Positions 35,149 to 43,821 of a stretch of 64,000 nucleotides of DNA are shown here, one piece after another; the first letter of the stretch is position 1; each line of letters starts with the position of its first letter. This DNA comes from Psychrobacillus sp. OK032 (GTDB lineage Bacteria > Bacillota > Bacilli > Bacillales_A > Planococcaceae), in assembly GCF_900111345.1 (NCBI RefSeq), contig NZ_FOGY01000003.1, positions 186,001 to 250,000 of the forward strand, read 5' to 3'. The position numbers were made by a program, and so were the translations under genes. The notes beneath the pieces were generated by a model. That model did no database searches. It saw only the letters and a program-made list of their open reading frames with translations, and was not told where the DNA came from.

Positions 35149-36156
35149 TTATTTCTTCAACAATAAATACATAAAATACGGAGCTCCGATTAAAGCGACC
35201 ATTATTCCTGCGGGAATACCGTTTGGCTCTACTACATTTCGACCAATTGTATCTGCAAATAGTAAAAGCCAACCGCCGATTAAAATCGTAACAGGGACAA
35301 ATAATTGGTGTCTAGGACCGACTAGTGCTTTCGCGATATGAGGTGCCATCAATCCGATAAAGGCAATACCTCCTGTAACGGAAACTGCAGAAGCTGCAAG
35401 TGCAACTGCAGCTAGTAAGAGAACAATACGCTCTTTCTCAAGGGACACACCAACTCCAATCGCCACTGGTTGACTTAAGCCAAGTATATTTAGCTTATTC
35501 GCTTTATATAAAGTAAATGGGATAAGAACCATTAACCACGGTAGTAATGCAAAAATAAATGGCCAATCAGAACCCCAAATATTACCGGCTAACCACTTGG
35601 CAATGAAATCAACTTTTTCACGTTCAGCTGATGAAATAATGACAATCATTAGTCCAGATAAAGCCATTGAAAATCCTATACCTACAAGCACTAATCGAAC
35701 AGGCTGTAAACCTACTTTTCGATTGTAGGACAGTATGTAAATAAAAAATGCTGTAAGTAAAGCTCCGATAAATGCCATGAAAGGAAGCATGTATACAAAA
35801 GAATCAGGTTCAATAGGAGAATATAAGAAGAACAAAGAAATTGCTACTCCTGCTCCAGAATTTATACCGATAATACCTGGGTCCGCCAAATCATTACGTG
35901 TAATACCTTGTAAAATAGCACCTGATAATGCTAGTGCCATACCAGCAAGTAATGTAATAACAATTCGGGGTAAACGAATTGAAAATAAAACAAATTCTTC
36001 TTTGAATGTACCATGTCCAAATAGGGTAGGTAACAAACGGTCAAATGATAAAGAGGAGTAACCGATACCAGCACTAATAATAGCGCTAGTCAGTATTAGA
36101 ATAGATAAAATGACAACAAATACTCTTTGTTTTTTGATGACCTCTTTTGGAATCAT
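35149..36156 (-). CDS. Iron-siderophore ABC permease (FecCD family), second subunit
   Basis: This 335-residue, roughly ten-helix membrane protein has FecCD landmarks: RLPRIVITLLAGMALALSGA, LQGITRNDLADPGIIGINSGA, GGIAFIGLMAPHIAKALVG with the ATPase-contact glycines, and NVVEPNGIPAGIMVALIGAP. It overlaps the first permease gene by four bases (ATGA). Together they form the membrane channel for ferric siderophore uptake. It is the last gene of the four-gene Fur-controlled operon. Confidence 0.92.
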   Translation of the reverse strand: MIPKEVIKKQRVFVVILSILILTSAIISAGIGYSSLSFDRLLPTLFGHGTFKEEFVLFSIRLPRIVITLLAGMALALSGAILQGITRNDLADPGIIGINSGAGVAISLFFLYSPIEPDSFVYMLPFMAFIGALLTAFFIYILSYNRKVGLQPVRLVLVGIGFSMALSGLMIVIISSAEREKVDFIAKWLAGNIWGSDWPFIFALLPWLMVLIPFTLYKANKLNILGLSQPVAIGVGVSLEKERIVLLLAAVALAASAVSVTGGIAFIGLMAPHIAKALVGPRHQLFVPVTILIGGWLLLFADTIGRNVVEPNGIPAGIMVALIGAPYFMYLLLKK

Positions 36157-37154
36157 TGGAATGCGACTCCTCCTTTACGAACAACGAGTAGAAAGAAAGG
36201 CAGTCCCATAATCGCAATAATTGCTGCAACTGGTGTCTCATAAGGAATGTTAATCGTTCTTCCAAGCGTGTCAGCAACTAGCATAAGAATAGCTCCGGCT
36301 ATGACCGACATAGGAATGATAGCGCGATAATCAGTTCCAACAATAGCTCGAACAATATGGGGAACCATTAACCCAATAAACGCCATATTTCCTACAAGTG
36401 CCACTGAAGCACCAGCGAGTAAGATAATAACAATAAATAGAATTGTTTTTACTTGACCGGTTTTCTGACCTAATCCTACAGCCACTTCTTCATTTAAACT
36501 TAAAATAGTTAGATGTCGGGAAAGTAATAGTGCTACTAAAATACCAACACAAACAAAAGGAATAATAATGTTCAATTGCAGCCAATTTGTCCCAATGAGA
36601 CCTCCAGCAGTCCACATGGAAACATCTTTTGAAATTTTGAAATAAATCCCGACACCTTCTGCGATTGCATACAAAAACGCAGAAACTGCAGCCCCCGCAA
36701 GTACAATCCGTAAAGGAGAAAACCCACCTTTTTTTAGAGTACCAATACTAAATACCATAATGGCCCCTATTGCCGCCCCAATAAAGCAAGCTATTGTAAT
36801 CCCTAAATAGTTTGTAGCAGGAAGAATTGCTAGTGTTACCGCTAATGCAGCATTCGCGCCAGAAGTAAGTCCTAGTAGTCCAGGATCCGCAAGAGGATTT
36901 CTTGTAATACCTTGCATAATAGCCCCTGAAACAGCAAGTGCAGCACCTACAACGACTGCTCCTACTTCTCTAGGAAAACGAATTTCACGAAGTATATTTA
37001 TCTTATCACTCTTCAAATTAGAAAATAATGCATTCCATACATCTTGAATAGAGGTCTCTGCTGCGCCAAAACCCATCGCAACGATAAACATAGCAAAGAG
37101 TATAGATAATCCAATCATGAATTTTATACTAAAACGAATAGAAGATTTCATCAT
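36153..37154 (-). CDS. Iron-siderophore ABC permease (FecCD family), first subunit
   Basis: A 333-residue membrane protein with REIRFPREVGAVVVGAALAV, MQGITRNPLADPGLLGLTSG, NMAFIGLMVPHIVRAIVG and NIPYETPVAAIIAIMGLP, all typical of FecCD permeases. AAAGGATACGA precedes the ATG at 37154; a second ATG follows at once. An intercistronic hairpin lies between this gene and the binding-protein gene upstream. Confidence 0.92.
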   Translation of the reverse strand: MMKSSIRFSIKFMIGLSILFAMFIVAMGFGAAETSIQDVWNALFSNLKSDKINILREIRFPREVGAVVVGAALAVSGAIMQGITRNPLADPGLLGLTSGANAALAVTLAILPATNYLGITIACFIGAAIGAIMVFSIGTLKKGGFSPLRIVLAGAAVSAFLYAIAEGVGIYFKISKDVSMWTAGGLIGTNWLQLNIIIPFVCVGILVALLLSRHLTILSLNEEVAVGLGQKTGQVKTILFIVIILLAGASVALVGNMAFIGLMVPHIVRAIVGTDYRAIIPMSVIAGAILMLVADTLGRTINIPYETPVAAIIAIMGLPFFLLVVRKGGVAFQ

Positions 37155-37179
37155 TCGTATCCTTTCTATAATAAAGAAG

Positions 37180-37207
37180 GGAGGAATCCAACACTCCGAA
37201 TTCCTCC
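37180..37207 (-). terminator. Intercistronic hairpin between binding protein and permeases
   Basis: On -, GGAGGAAT pairs with ATTCCTCC and is followed by CTTCTTTATT. It could act as a partial terminator that keeps binding-protein mRNA in excess over permease mRNA, a common arrangement. Confidence 0.5.
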
Positions 37208-37214
37208 TCGACCA

Positions 37215-38135
37215 TTATTTCTCGTTTAAAAAGTGTTCTTTGAAGAATTCTAGTTGATTATCTAATGCAATTGGATCATTATTATAAAATTCTTCCATTT
37301 TTGCTTCAAAAACGCGATTATTTTTTACAGCAGGAATATTTTTATAAGTCTCTGTCTCTTGGAATGAGTTATCTGTATCAGCTGATTTACTAAAGATTAC
37401 ATAGTCTCCTGCAAATTCAGGAAGTACTTCTAAAGACAATGCATAATAGCCAGGCTCTAAAGCCATTTCTTCTACTTTTTTAGGCATTTTTAATCCCATT
37501 GCTTGATAAAGAACTTCTGTCCCTCGACCCCAGTTATTTCCATATACGTATAGTTGTTTATTAAAGTTTTCAATTACTGATACAGTAGCGTCTTCGCCTA
37601 TAGCAGCTTTAATTTCTTCTCCGGCAGCCTCCGTACGTTCTTTAAAGTCATTAATCCAATCTTGTGCTTCTTGTTCTTTATTTAGTAATTTACCAATTTC
37701 CAAATGTTGTGTTAAATAATCTACCTTACCGTAAGTAAATGTTACTGTCGGTGCAATTTCTTTTAACTTGTCTAAATTTTGTACTGTAGAAAAACCAATA
37801 ATTAAATCAGGGTTTAACTCGATAATTTTCTCTAAGTTTTCTTCAGATACTTCTTCCACATCTTTTAAAAAACTATCATATAGTGGGTTTTGCTTTGACC
37901 ACGAATCTACTCCAACTAAATTAACACCAAGTGCAGCAACGTTACCTGCAAAACCGGATACTACAACTACACGTTGTGGGTCAGCGGGTACTTCAATTGG
38001 ACCTTCTTCTGATTGATAGGTAACAGTGGTTGATTCTTCTATTTCGTCATTTGTTTTTTTGGCGCTAGACTCGTTATTACATGCCCCTAAAATTAGTACA
38101 AATAACAGTAAAGTAAATACTAGTAGTTTTTTCAT
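37215..38135 (-). CDS. Iron-siderophore ABC transporter substrate-binding lipoprotein
   Basis: This 306-residue protein starts at ATG 38135 (AAAGGGAG before it) with a lipoprotein signal ending in LFVLILGAC. The helical-backbone binding-protein fold is shown by PQRVVVVSGFAGNVAALGV, LNPDLIIGFS, LKEIAPTVTFTYG and NNRVFEAKMEEFYNNDP. It captures a ferric siderophore, of hydroxamate (FhuD/YxeB) or related type, outside the membrane. It starts two bases after the stop of the ATPase gene. An upstream in-frame ATG lies within that gene and lacks a ribosome site. Confidence 0.9.
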   Translation of the reverse strand: MKKLLVFTLLLFVLILGACNNESSAKKTNDEIEESTTVTYQSEEGPIEVPADPQRVVVVSGFAGNVAALGVNLVGVDSWSKQNPLYDSFLKDVEEVSEENLEKIIELNPDLIIGFSTVQNLDKLKEIAPTVTFTYGKVDYLTQHLEIGKLLNKEQEAQDWINDFKERTEAAGEEIKAAIGEDATVSVIENFNKQLYVYGNNWGRGTEVLYQAMGLKMPKKVEEMALEPGYYALSLEVLPEFAGDYVIFSKSADTDNSFQETETYKNIPAVKNNRVFEAKMEEFYNNDPIALDNQLEFFKEHFLNEK

Positions 38136-38137
38136 AG

Positions 38138-38929
38138 TTATTCTCCCTTTAGTAAATTGTATGTAATGCACATTGGTTTATTTGTTCTTGGATCCATTCC
38201 AATTTCTGCATCTATTTGGAACACATCTTGCAACACTTTTTTAGTAATGACTTTCTCGCAACTACCAGCTTTCACAATTTGACCGTCTTTTAAGGCGATA
38301 ATATTGTCTGCAAAGCGTGCAGCTTGATTGAGATCATGTAATACCATGACAATCGTACGTTTTTCTTCTTTGTTGAGTTTTTGCAGTAGTTCTAGCACTT
38401 CTAGTTGATGGGCCATATCTAAATAGGTAGTAGGTTCATCTAAAAAAATAATTTCCGTTTCTTGGGCTAGCGCCATTGCAATCCAAACACGCTGGCGCTG
38501 TCCTCCAGAGAGTGCATCTACTGGAAAGTATTTGAATTCATGCGTTCCAGTAACTTGAAGTGCCCAGTCAATCACTTCGTAGTCTTTTGTCGTGAGTCGC
38601 CCAAATCCTGTTTGATAAGGAAATCTTCCATAGGAAACAAGTTCTCCGACTGTGAGACCCACGGCACTTTCTGGTGTTTGTGGTAAAATCGCCATTTTTT
38701 TTGCGAGTTGTTTCGTATTTTCTTTTGTAACACTTTTTCCATCTAATACGACCGAGCCAGACTGATGAGAGATGATGCGTGTAATAGCTTTTAAAAGGGT
38801 AGACTTTCCACACCCGTTTGGTCCAATAATCGTCGTAATTTGTTGATCTGGAATTTGTACGGACAATTCTTTTACGATTAAACGCTCGCCGTAGCCAATA
38901 GATAAATCCTCAGTGTAAAGGCGGACCAT
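38138..38929 (-). CDS. Iron-siderophore ABC transporter ATP-binding protein (FhuC/FecE type)
   Basis: This 263-residue ATPase has Walker A GPNGCGKSTLLKA, signature LSGGQRQRVWIAMALAQE, Walker B IIFLDEPTTYLDM and switch VMVLHDLNQAARF. TYLDMAHQLEVLELL is characteristic of iron-siderophore ATPases. Start ATG 38929 has GGGGG upstream; an ATG at 38944 is possible but has no clear site. First gene of the operon ATPase - binding protein - two permeases, immediately downstream of a Fur box shared with the divergent reductase. Confidence 0.92.
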   Translation of the reverse strand: MVRLYTEDLSIGYGERLIVKELSVQIPDQQITTIIGPNGCGKSTLLKAITRIISHQSGSVVLDGKSVTKENTKQLAKKMAILPQTPESAVGLTVGELVSYGRFPYQTGFGRLTTKDYEVIDWALQVTGTHEFKYFPVDALSGGQRQRVWIAMALAQETEIIFLDEPTTYLDMAHQLEVLELLQKLNKEEKRTIVMVLHDLNQAARFADNIIALKDGQIVKAGSCEKVITKKVLQDVFQIDAEIGMDPRTNKPMCITYNLLKGE

Positions 38930-38966
38930 TCTTGAAACCCCCATATTTAATATTGCTTTTACTATT

Positions 38967-38985
38967 GATAACGATTATCATTATC
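38967..38985. promoter_or_regulatory. Fur box
   Basis: GATAACGATTATCATTATC matches the classical 19-bp Fur consensus (GATAATGATTATCATTATC) at 18 positions. It lies between the siderophore ATPase gene (-) and the ferredoxin-NADP reductase gene (+), so both should be repressed when iron is plentiful. Confidence 0.92.
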
Positions 38986-39047
38986 ATATTAGCAACTATA
39001 TTGAATTAATATAATAATGTCAACAATAAATTTTAGGAGACTAAAAA

Positions 39048-40088
39048 ATGAATGAAATAATGGATGTAACGATTATTGGTGGGGGACCGGCTGGACTATA
39101 TGCTTCTTTTTATAGTGGATTAAGGGAATTAAAAACAAAAATTATTGAGTATCAGCCCTACTTAGGTGGGAAAATACATGTATATCCAGAGAAAATGATT
39201 TGGGATGTAGGGGGTCAAACGCCAATTTCAGGGGAACTATTAATCGAACAATTAGTACAACAAGGACTAACCTTTGATCCGGAAGTTGTGGTGAATGAGA
39301 AAGTGGAGTCCATTACACAGGATGAACAACGTATCTTTTGTTTGAAAACAGCCTCTGGCCAAATGCATTATTCCAAAACAATTATTTTAGCAATAGGTGG
39401 GGGAATCCTACATCCTTTGAAACTAGAAATTGAAGGTGCAGAGCGTTTTGAAGTAAGTAATTTAAACTACACCGTAAAATCTATTCAACGATTCAAAGGT
39501 AAAACGGTTGTTATTTCAGGAGGGGGAAATTCAGCTGTCGATTGGGCCAATGAACTAGAGCCCATTGCTAAGAAGGTTTATGTGACCTATCGAAAAGATA
39601 CGTTGAATGGACATGAGGCACAAGTTAGCCAACTATTATCGAGTTCTGCGACAGTTTTTTTTAATAGTTCTATTTCCAAACTAATAGCCAATAAAAGTCA
39701 TGATACAGTAGAGAAAGTAGCTTTAACGAATCATGATACTGGAGAAGTAACCTTTTTGGAAATTGATGAAGTGATTATTAACCATGGATACGAAAGGGAA
39801 GCAGAGCTTCTGAAAAATAGTGAAGTGAATATTGCGATGTTGGAGGACTTCTATGTGGATGGTTCGAGCATGAGTGAATCATCTGTGGCAGGTATTTATG
39901 CAGCAGGTGATATATTAGCGCATCCCGGGAAATTACATCTAATAGCAGGAACTTTCCAGGATGCTGCAAACGCGGTAAATAAAGCAAAACAATACTTGCA
40001 ACCAGAGGCCAATAAAATGGCAATGGTCTCTTCCCATAACGAGGTTTTTAAAGAAAAAAATAAAAAGCTGATGAAGCAGTTAGTTTGA
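39048..40088 (+). CDS. ycgT: Ferredoxin/flavodoxin-NADP reductase, thioredoxin-reductase type (YcgT-like)
   Basis: This 346-residue flavoprotein has an FAD site VTIIGGGPAGLYASFYSG, a second dinucleotide site VVISGGGNSAVDWANEL, and GIYAAGDILAHPGKLHLIAG, but no CxxC redox pair. That is the pattern of YumC/YcgT-type ferredoxin-NADP reductases rather than thioredoxin reductase. It may supply electrons to release iron from imported siderophores, which fits its divergent position across a Fur box from the transporter. AGGAG precedes the ATG. Physiological role is inferred from context. Confidence 0.88.
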   Translation: MNEIMDVTIIGGGPAGLYASFYSGLRELKTKIIEYQPYLGGKIHVYPEKMIWDVGGQTPISGELLIEQLVQQGLTFDPEVVVNEKVESITQDEQRIFCLKTASGQMHYSKTIILAIGGGILHPLKLEIEGAERFEVSNLNYTVKSIQRFKGKTVVISGGGNSAVDWANELEPIAKKVYVTYRKDTLNGHEAQVSQLLSSSATVFFNSSISKLIANKSHDTVEKVALTNHDTGEVTFLEIDEVIINHGYEREAELLKNSEVNIAMLEDFYVDGSSMSESSVAGIYAAGDILAHPGKLHLIAGTFQDAANAVNKAKQYLQPEANKMAMVSSHNEVFKEKNKKLMKQLV

Positions 40089-40103
40089 AGGAAATGAGAA
40101 AAA

Positions 40104-40143
40104 AGGTTGCTACCATGTAATGTAAACTACAAGGGAGCAACCG
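40104..40143 (-). terminator. Hairpin with T run on the minus strand
   Basis: GGTTGCTACC pairs with GGGAGCAACC. The T run (TTTTTTC) is on the - side, so it best fits termination of the leftward DUF2804 gene, now separated from it by a small family A repeat. The same stem lies right after the rightward reductase gene. Confidence 0.6.
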
Positions 40144-40171
40144 TGAATGGGTGAATAAATAAGAGATATTG

Positions 40172-40277
40172 CGTTTTAGGATCAGTGCGTCGTAAGGAAG
40201 TTACCGCTTGGATTTCCGCCTGCAGCGGAAATCGTAGCGGCCACTTAATAGAGCTATTTAAGACGCACTATTCCTAT
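40172..40277. repeat. Family A, minimal (~100 bp) palindromic copy
   Basis: The left end AGGATCAGTGCGTCGTAAGG and the right end AAGACGCACTATTCCT are inverted, with GGATTTCCGC / GCGGAAATC closer in. Only the two outer ends of the composite element remain, joined back to back. It is inserted between the DUF2804 gene and a terminator hairpin. Confidence 0.72.
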
Positions 40278-40299
40278 TCCTATAAAGGGTAGATTTTTG

Positions 40300-41322
40300 T
40301 TACCATTTCGCTTTGCGTTCTTCGATACAACCTAACATTTCACGGATATGTAATGTGAGACCGCTTTCTAATTGAATTTTACCATTATAGTAACCCATCA
40401 TTTGATGGTTTTCAGCATAAGCAAGTTTAATATCTGTTTTTGCAGTTCGATGGAAAAAAGGGGTAAATGTTAAATCTACTTCTTTTGAAAATTTAGTTTT
40501 TACTTTCCAAGGTAACATGAAATTATTTGTATCATAAGTAAACAATAAATCCTCATGAATTTTTATTAGTTTTCCATCTATGAAAATCGCATTTTCGGTC
40601 ATACCTGTACCATCTGTCCATTTACCGCCGAAGTTCAAACCAATCCGTTTTAGACCAATCCGTTGAGAAGCGAATCCCCAATTCCACGTTGCTGCTCGAG
40701 GTAGAATCCCTCTACTGTAATCGAGTACAGCAAAGTTATCCTCTGCTTGAAAAGCATAACGGGCATCTCCCATTTTTACAAATCCATGAGTAGGTAATAT
40801 GTGGTGTTTTGCTGTAAATTGAAAGTGTGTTCGATTCCAAGGGATGACAACATTTAATGACTCATCTTCTATAGGATGTGAAATATGTAAATCAGCATGC
40901 AAAAAGTCCCCATCAAAATCAGGTATCGTAATCGTCATATGCGTTTCGTTTTGTATATATAATAGCTGGATAGACATTTCCTTCGAATGGAGGTGAAGAC
41001 TTTCTAAAACGTTCGAAGGCATTTTTACTTTATTTCCGAAAGGGATGGTAACCGTTTTTTCTACATATCGCTGTGTTTCATAATTTAAAAAATATACAGA
41101 GCAAATTGCAGCATAATCTAAATGGCTAATAGTTGCAGAAAAGAGTATATCATCTCCAAAGACACACCAATAATTCCACTTTTTCTTTCGCATATAATGA
41201 CCTTTTAAATTGCTCTCAATAATTGGTTTTTTGGCATATCCAATTGCTTTTGGATTCAAATTACCTTTTTCATCGCATAACAGTGTAGACTCGGTAATTT
41301 CTTTTTCTGCATGCTGTATCAC
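40300..41322 (-). CDS. DUF2804 family protein
   Basis: This 340-residue soluble protein is recognised as DUF2804 by KKKWNYWCVFGDDILFSATI, YSRGILPRAATWNWGFAS, RIGLNFGGKWTDGTGMTENA and the C-terminal MMGYYNGKIQLESGLTLHI. The family resembles lipocalin/hydroxyneurosporene-synthase-like beta folds, but no activity is established. It starts at GTG 41322, seven bases after AAAGGAAG. Single gene. Confidence 0.85.
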   Translation of the reverse strand: MIQHAEKEITESTLLCDEKGNLNPKAIGYAKKPIIESNLKGHYMRKKKWNYWCVFGDDILFSATISHLDYAAICSVYFLNYETQRYVEKTVTIPFGNKVKMPSNVLESLHLHSKEMSIQLLYIQNETHMTITIPDFDGDFLHADLHISHPIEDESLNVVIPWNRTHFQFTAKHHILPTHGFVKMGDARYAFQAEDNFAVLDYSRGILPRAATWNWGFASQRIGLKRIGLNFGGKWTDGTGMTENAIFIDGKLIKIHEDLLFTYDTNNFMLPWKVKTKFSKEVDLTFTPFFHRTAKTDIKLAYAENHQMMGYYNGKIQLESGLTLHIREMLGCIEERKAKW

Positions 41323-41439
41323 TAGCCATCTTCCTTTCTGAAAAGTAAGTTACCAACTAAAAATAAAAGAAATTCATTGACTCAATACTAGCATATAATT
41401 CCCTTGAAATCATATAAACAAATAGAAGGAGGTTGAAAA

Positions 41440-41928
41440 TTGGCAACTTATAACCGTGATGCTGCGGTAGCTTATGCCCAAAAGTGGTGGAATAGCAACA
41501 ACCCCAAGTTTCCTGTTTTTGATGTGGATTGTACCAATTATATTTCGCAATGCTTATTTGCCGGTGGTGCCCCTATGAGAGGACAGTTTAATCGAGCAAG
41601 AGGATGGTGGTTAGGGAATAACACATGGAGTTTTAGTTGGAGTACGCCTCATTCTTTACGCTGGTATTTGGCAGGTTCAACAAGCGGATTACAGGCAACT
41701 CAAGTAGATTCCCCGAATAAACTAATCCTAGGTGATCTTATTTTTTATGACTTTGAAGGGGATGGGAGATACGACCATTCGACGATTGTAACAAGCGTTA
41801 AAGATGGTATTCCCTATGTAAATGCCCATACGAATAATAGTCGAAACAGGCATTGGAACTATTCAGATTCATATGCCCATACGCCAAACACAAAATATGT
41901 ATTTTTCCATGTGAAAGACCAATTTTAA
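41440..41928 (+). CDS. Amidase-like domain protein (Amidase_6 type, CHAP-like fold)
   Basis: A 162-residue protein consisting of a single domain: YNRDAAVAYAQKWWNSNNPK, FDVDCTNYISQCLFAGG with the probable catalytic Cys, GDLIFYDFEGDGRYDHSTIV with the catalytic His, and NRHWNYSDSYAH. The family occurs as a C-terminal cell-wall hydrolase domain in exported proteins. Here no signal peptide is present, so location and target are uncertain. It starts at TTG 41440, behind AAGGAGG. Confidence 0.82.
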   Translation: MATYNRDAAVAYAQKWWNSNNPKFPVFDVDCTNYISQCLFAGGAPMRGQFNRARGWWLGNNTWSFSWSTPHSLRWYLAGSTSGLQATQVDSPNKLILGDLIFYDFEGDGRYDHSTIVTSVKDGIPYVNAHTNNSRNRHWNYSDSYAHTPNTKYVFFHVKDQF

Positions 41929-41939
41929 AACCAAAAGTG

Positions 41940-42080
41940 CAAGCGCCTATGCTAGAGGAATAAAGTCTAAGATTATCGCGACATCACGTCGCAACGACTG
42001 CATGACCTGCATCGTGCGGGCCTAGGAGGCAGCTCCTCAGCCACCAACGATTTTGTTTGCGCTGGAGTCTAGACGGAGAA
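41940..42080 (+). repeat. Family B repeat, short copy
   Basis: It runs from AAGTGCAAGCGCCTATGCTA to GCGCTGGAGTCTAG and includes CGACATCACGTCGCAACGAC, CCTGCATCGTGCGGG and AGGAGGCAGCTCCT. It lies just after the amidase-like gene. Confidence 0.7.
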
Positions 42081-42138
42081 TCACTTGTAGAAATTTTCCA
42101 CTTGCCATAGATTTAATAATTTCCAAAGCAATGATAAA

Positions 42139-42180
42139 AAACAAGGGTAACTAACGCGCATCCGTTAGTTACCCTTGTTC
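42139..42180. terminator. Terminator of the DegV gene
   Basis: AACAAGGGTAACTAACG pairs perfectly with its complement at 42163-42179 and is followed on - by TTTTTTATC. Confidence 0.88.
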
Positions 42181-43032
42181 TTATGGGACGTACCAAAGCA
42201 CAGCTAATGTGTCTTCGCCTGCGTGAACTGCTAAAACAGTGCTTATTTCTCCAATCTCTATTTTAATATTTGGGGATTGAAGTAAAATCGCATCTCTTAA
42301 ACTTTCAGCTTTGTCTAGTGCATTAGCATGCATAATATACACTAATTTCGCACCTTCTTGTTCAGCCGATTCTACTACTTTATTGATTAAATATTGAACT
42401 GCCTTTTTCTCGGAGCGAACTTTATCGAGCTCCTGCAATTCACCTTTGTTGTTAATCTGAATAACTGGTTTTATTTTCAATAAACTACCTAAATAAAATT
42501 GGGCACTACTCAATCTTCCGCCTTTATATAATTGAGTTAAATTGCCGATTAAAATATAGTTTCTAAATTTAGTAACTTCTTTTCGTAACAAGGATGCAAT
42601 TTCGTCAAAAGGTAGTCCTTGTGCTTGCAATTCGAGACCTTTTTCGACGAGTCCTGTTATACCAGCAGATAAAGAAAGGGAATCGACGCATTCCATTTGT
42701 ACCTCTGCTATTTCAGCACCGCTCATGGAAGAAGAAATGGTTCCGCTTAAACTGTTGGAAACATGGATTGCAATGACGGACTCATATTCTTTGCTTAGTT
42801 TCGTATAAATTTCTGCGAATTCTCCAGCGGCTGGTTGAGAAGTTTTTACTGGATCTTTCCCGTTTCGAATACGTTCATACAGCTGTTCAGAAGTTAAGTC
42901 TACACCATCTACAAATTGCTGTTGGCCAAAATGAATATTCAGTGGAATTTCATAAACATCTGAATGGTTTTTTAAATGGGGGTTTATATAAGCAGTACTA
43001 TCTACAACCCAAGCAATCTTTTTCAAAGTCAT
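42181..43032 (-). CDS. DegV family fatty-acid-binding protein
   Basis: This 283-residue protein has the two-domain DegV/FakB pattern: AWVVDSTAYI, DGVDLTSEQLYERI, DPVKTSQPAAGEFAEIY (lipid head-group Ser/Thr), SNSLSGTISSS, and LTQLYKGGRLSSAQFYLGSLL. FakB-type proteins hold fatty acids for phosphorylation by FakA. The partner kinase is not in this window. ATG 43032 is used, with ATAGG eight bases upstream. The gene downstream in the divergent direction is a PlsY acyltransferase, also a lipid gene, read in the same direction. Confidence 0.9.
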   Translation of the reverse strand: MTLKKIAWVVDSTAYINPHLKNHSDVYEIPLNIHFGQQQFVDGVDLTSEQLYERIRNGKDPVKTSQPAAGEFAEIYTKLSKEYESVIAIHVSNSLSGTISSSMSGAEIAEVQMECVDSLSLSAGITGLVEKGLELQAQGLPFDEIASLLRKEVTKFRNYILIGNLTQLYKGGRLSSAQFYLGSLLKIKPVIQINNKGELQELDKVRSEKKAVQYLINKVVESAEQEGAKLVYIMHANALDKAESLRDAILLQSPNIKIEIGEISTVLAVHAGEDTLAVLWYVP

Positions 43033-43137
43033 ATTTGACATCCTATCTCATACATTATTTATTTGTTAGTTATTATAGCATATCTATTCTATGTTCATAC
43101 ATATTAACATAGAAAATTGTTATCACATGAATAGTAA

Positions 43138-43710
43138 TTATTTTGTTGATTTCCACCATCGTTTTCCCCAAGATTCTATTACATCCAATCGATGACGATA
43201 AAGAATGAGTAGGATTGCAAGAGAAAGAGGCCACAGATGGGAAAATGCAGGAATTATCCAGCATAAAATAGCATATGCACTAAAGGCGATTAACATACTT
43301 AATGTTGCGCTTCTTAATAATGCGATTATCATAACAAAACATACTGCCATGATTGCGAATAATAATGGATTTATAACGAGAGCGACTCCTATAAAAGTGG
43401 CGATTCCTTTCCCACCTTTAAATTGGAGCCATAAAGGAAACATATGACCGACAATTCCTAATACCCCTCCAATGGCAATGATCTCAATAGTAAAATGATA
43501 ATGAAAGCCGATGTAGAGGATGAGTACCCCTTTAAGAGCATCTCCCAAAAAAGTTAATAAAAATGCAGTTTTTCCAAGGACGGCACCGGCATTTCGCGCT
43601 CCTAAGTTTCCACTACGCATTTTAGTTAAGTCTGTTTTTTTCCATTTTCCAATCCACCAAGCAGTAAGAAAAGTACCGATAAAATAACTGACTATCCAAT
43701 AAAAAAGCAT
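43138..43710 (-). CDS. plsY: Glycerol-3-phosphate acyltransferase PlsY family
   Basis: This 190-residue membrane protein has about five helices. It shows the three PlsY loops: MRSGNLGARNAGAVLG (usual form SGNIGATN), TFLGDALKGVL, and GHMFPLWLQFKGGKGIATF. PlsY acylates glycerol-3-phosphate from acyl-phosphate as the first phospholipid step. The first loop and the rest differ enough from housekeeping PlsY to suggest a paralogue. GAGGTGATC precedes the ATG. It lies about 100 bases upstream of the DegV gene on the same strand. Confidence 0.87.
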   Translation of the reverse strand: MLFYWIVSYFIGTFLTAWWIGKWKKTDLTKMRSGNLGARNAGAVLGKTAFLLTFLGDALKGVLILYIGFHYHFTIEIIAIGGVLGIVGHMFPLWLQFKGGKGIATFIGVALVINPLLFAIMAVCFVMIIALLRSATLSMLIAFSAYAILCWIIPAFSHLWPLSLAILLILYRHRLDVIESWGKRWWKSTK

Positions 43711-43821
43711 ATGATCACCTCAAATTGTTTGGATGTAAAATAGCAAGTCTTTTAATATGACGCTTAACTTGGTATGATGTTAGTAATAATTGATGCTAAA
43801 GAAAAGGGAGTTTTTCATACA

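Noticed and set aside
43774-43821. Upstream ATG for the nitroreductase
   Set aside because: It lies in a TATGAT -10-like box and has no ribosome site.
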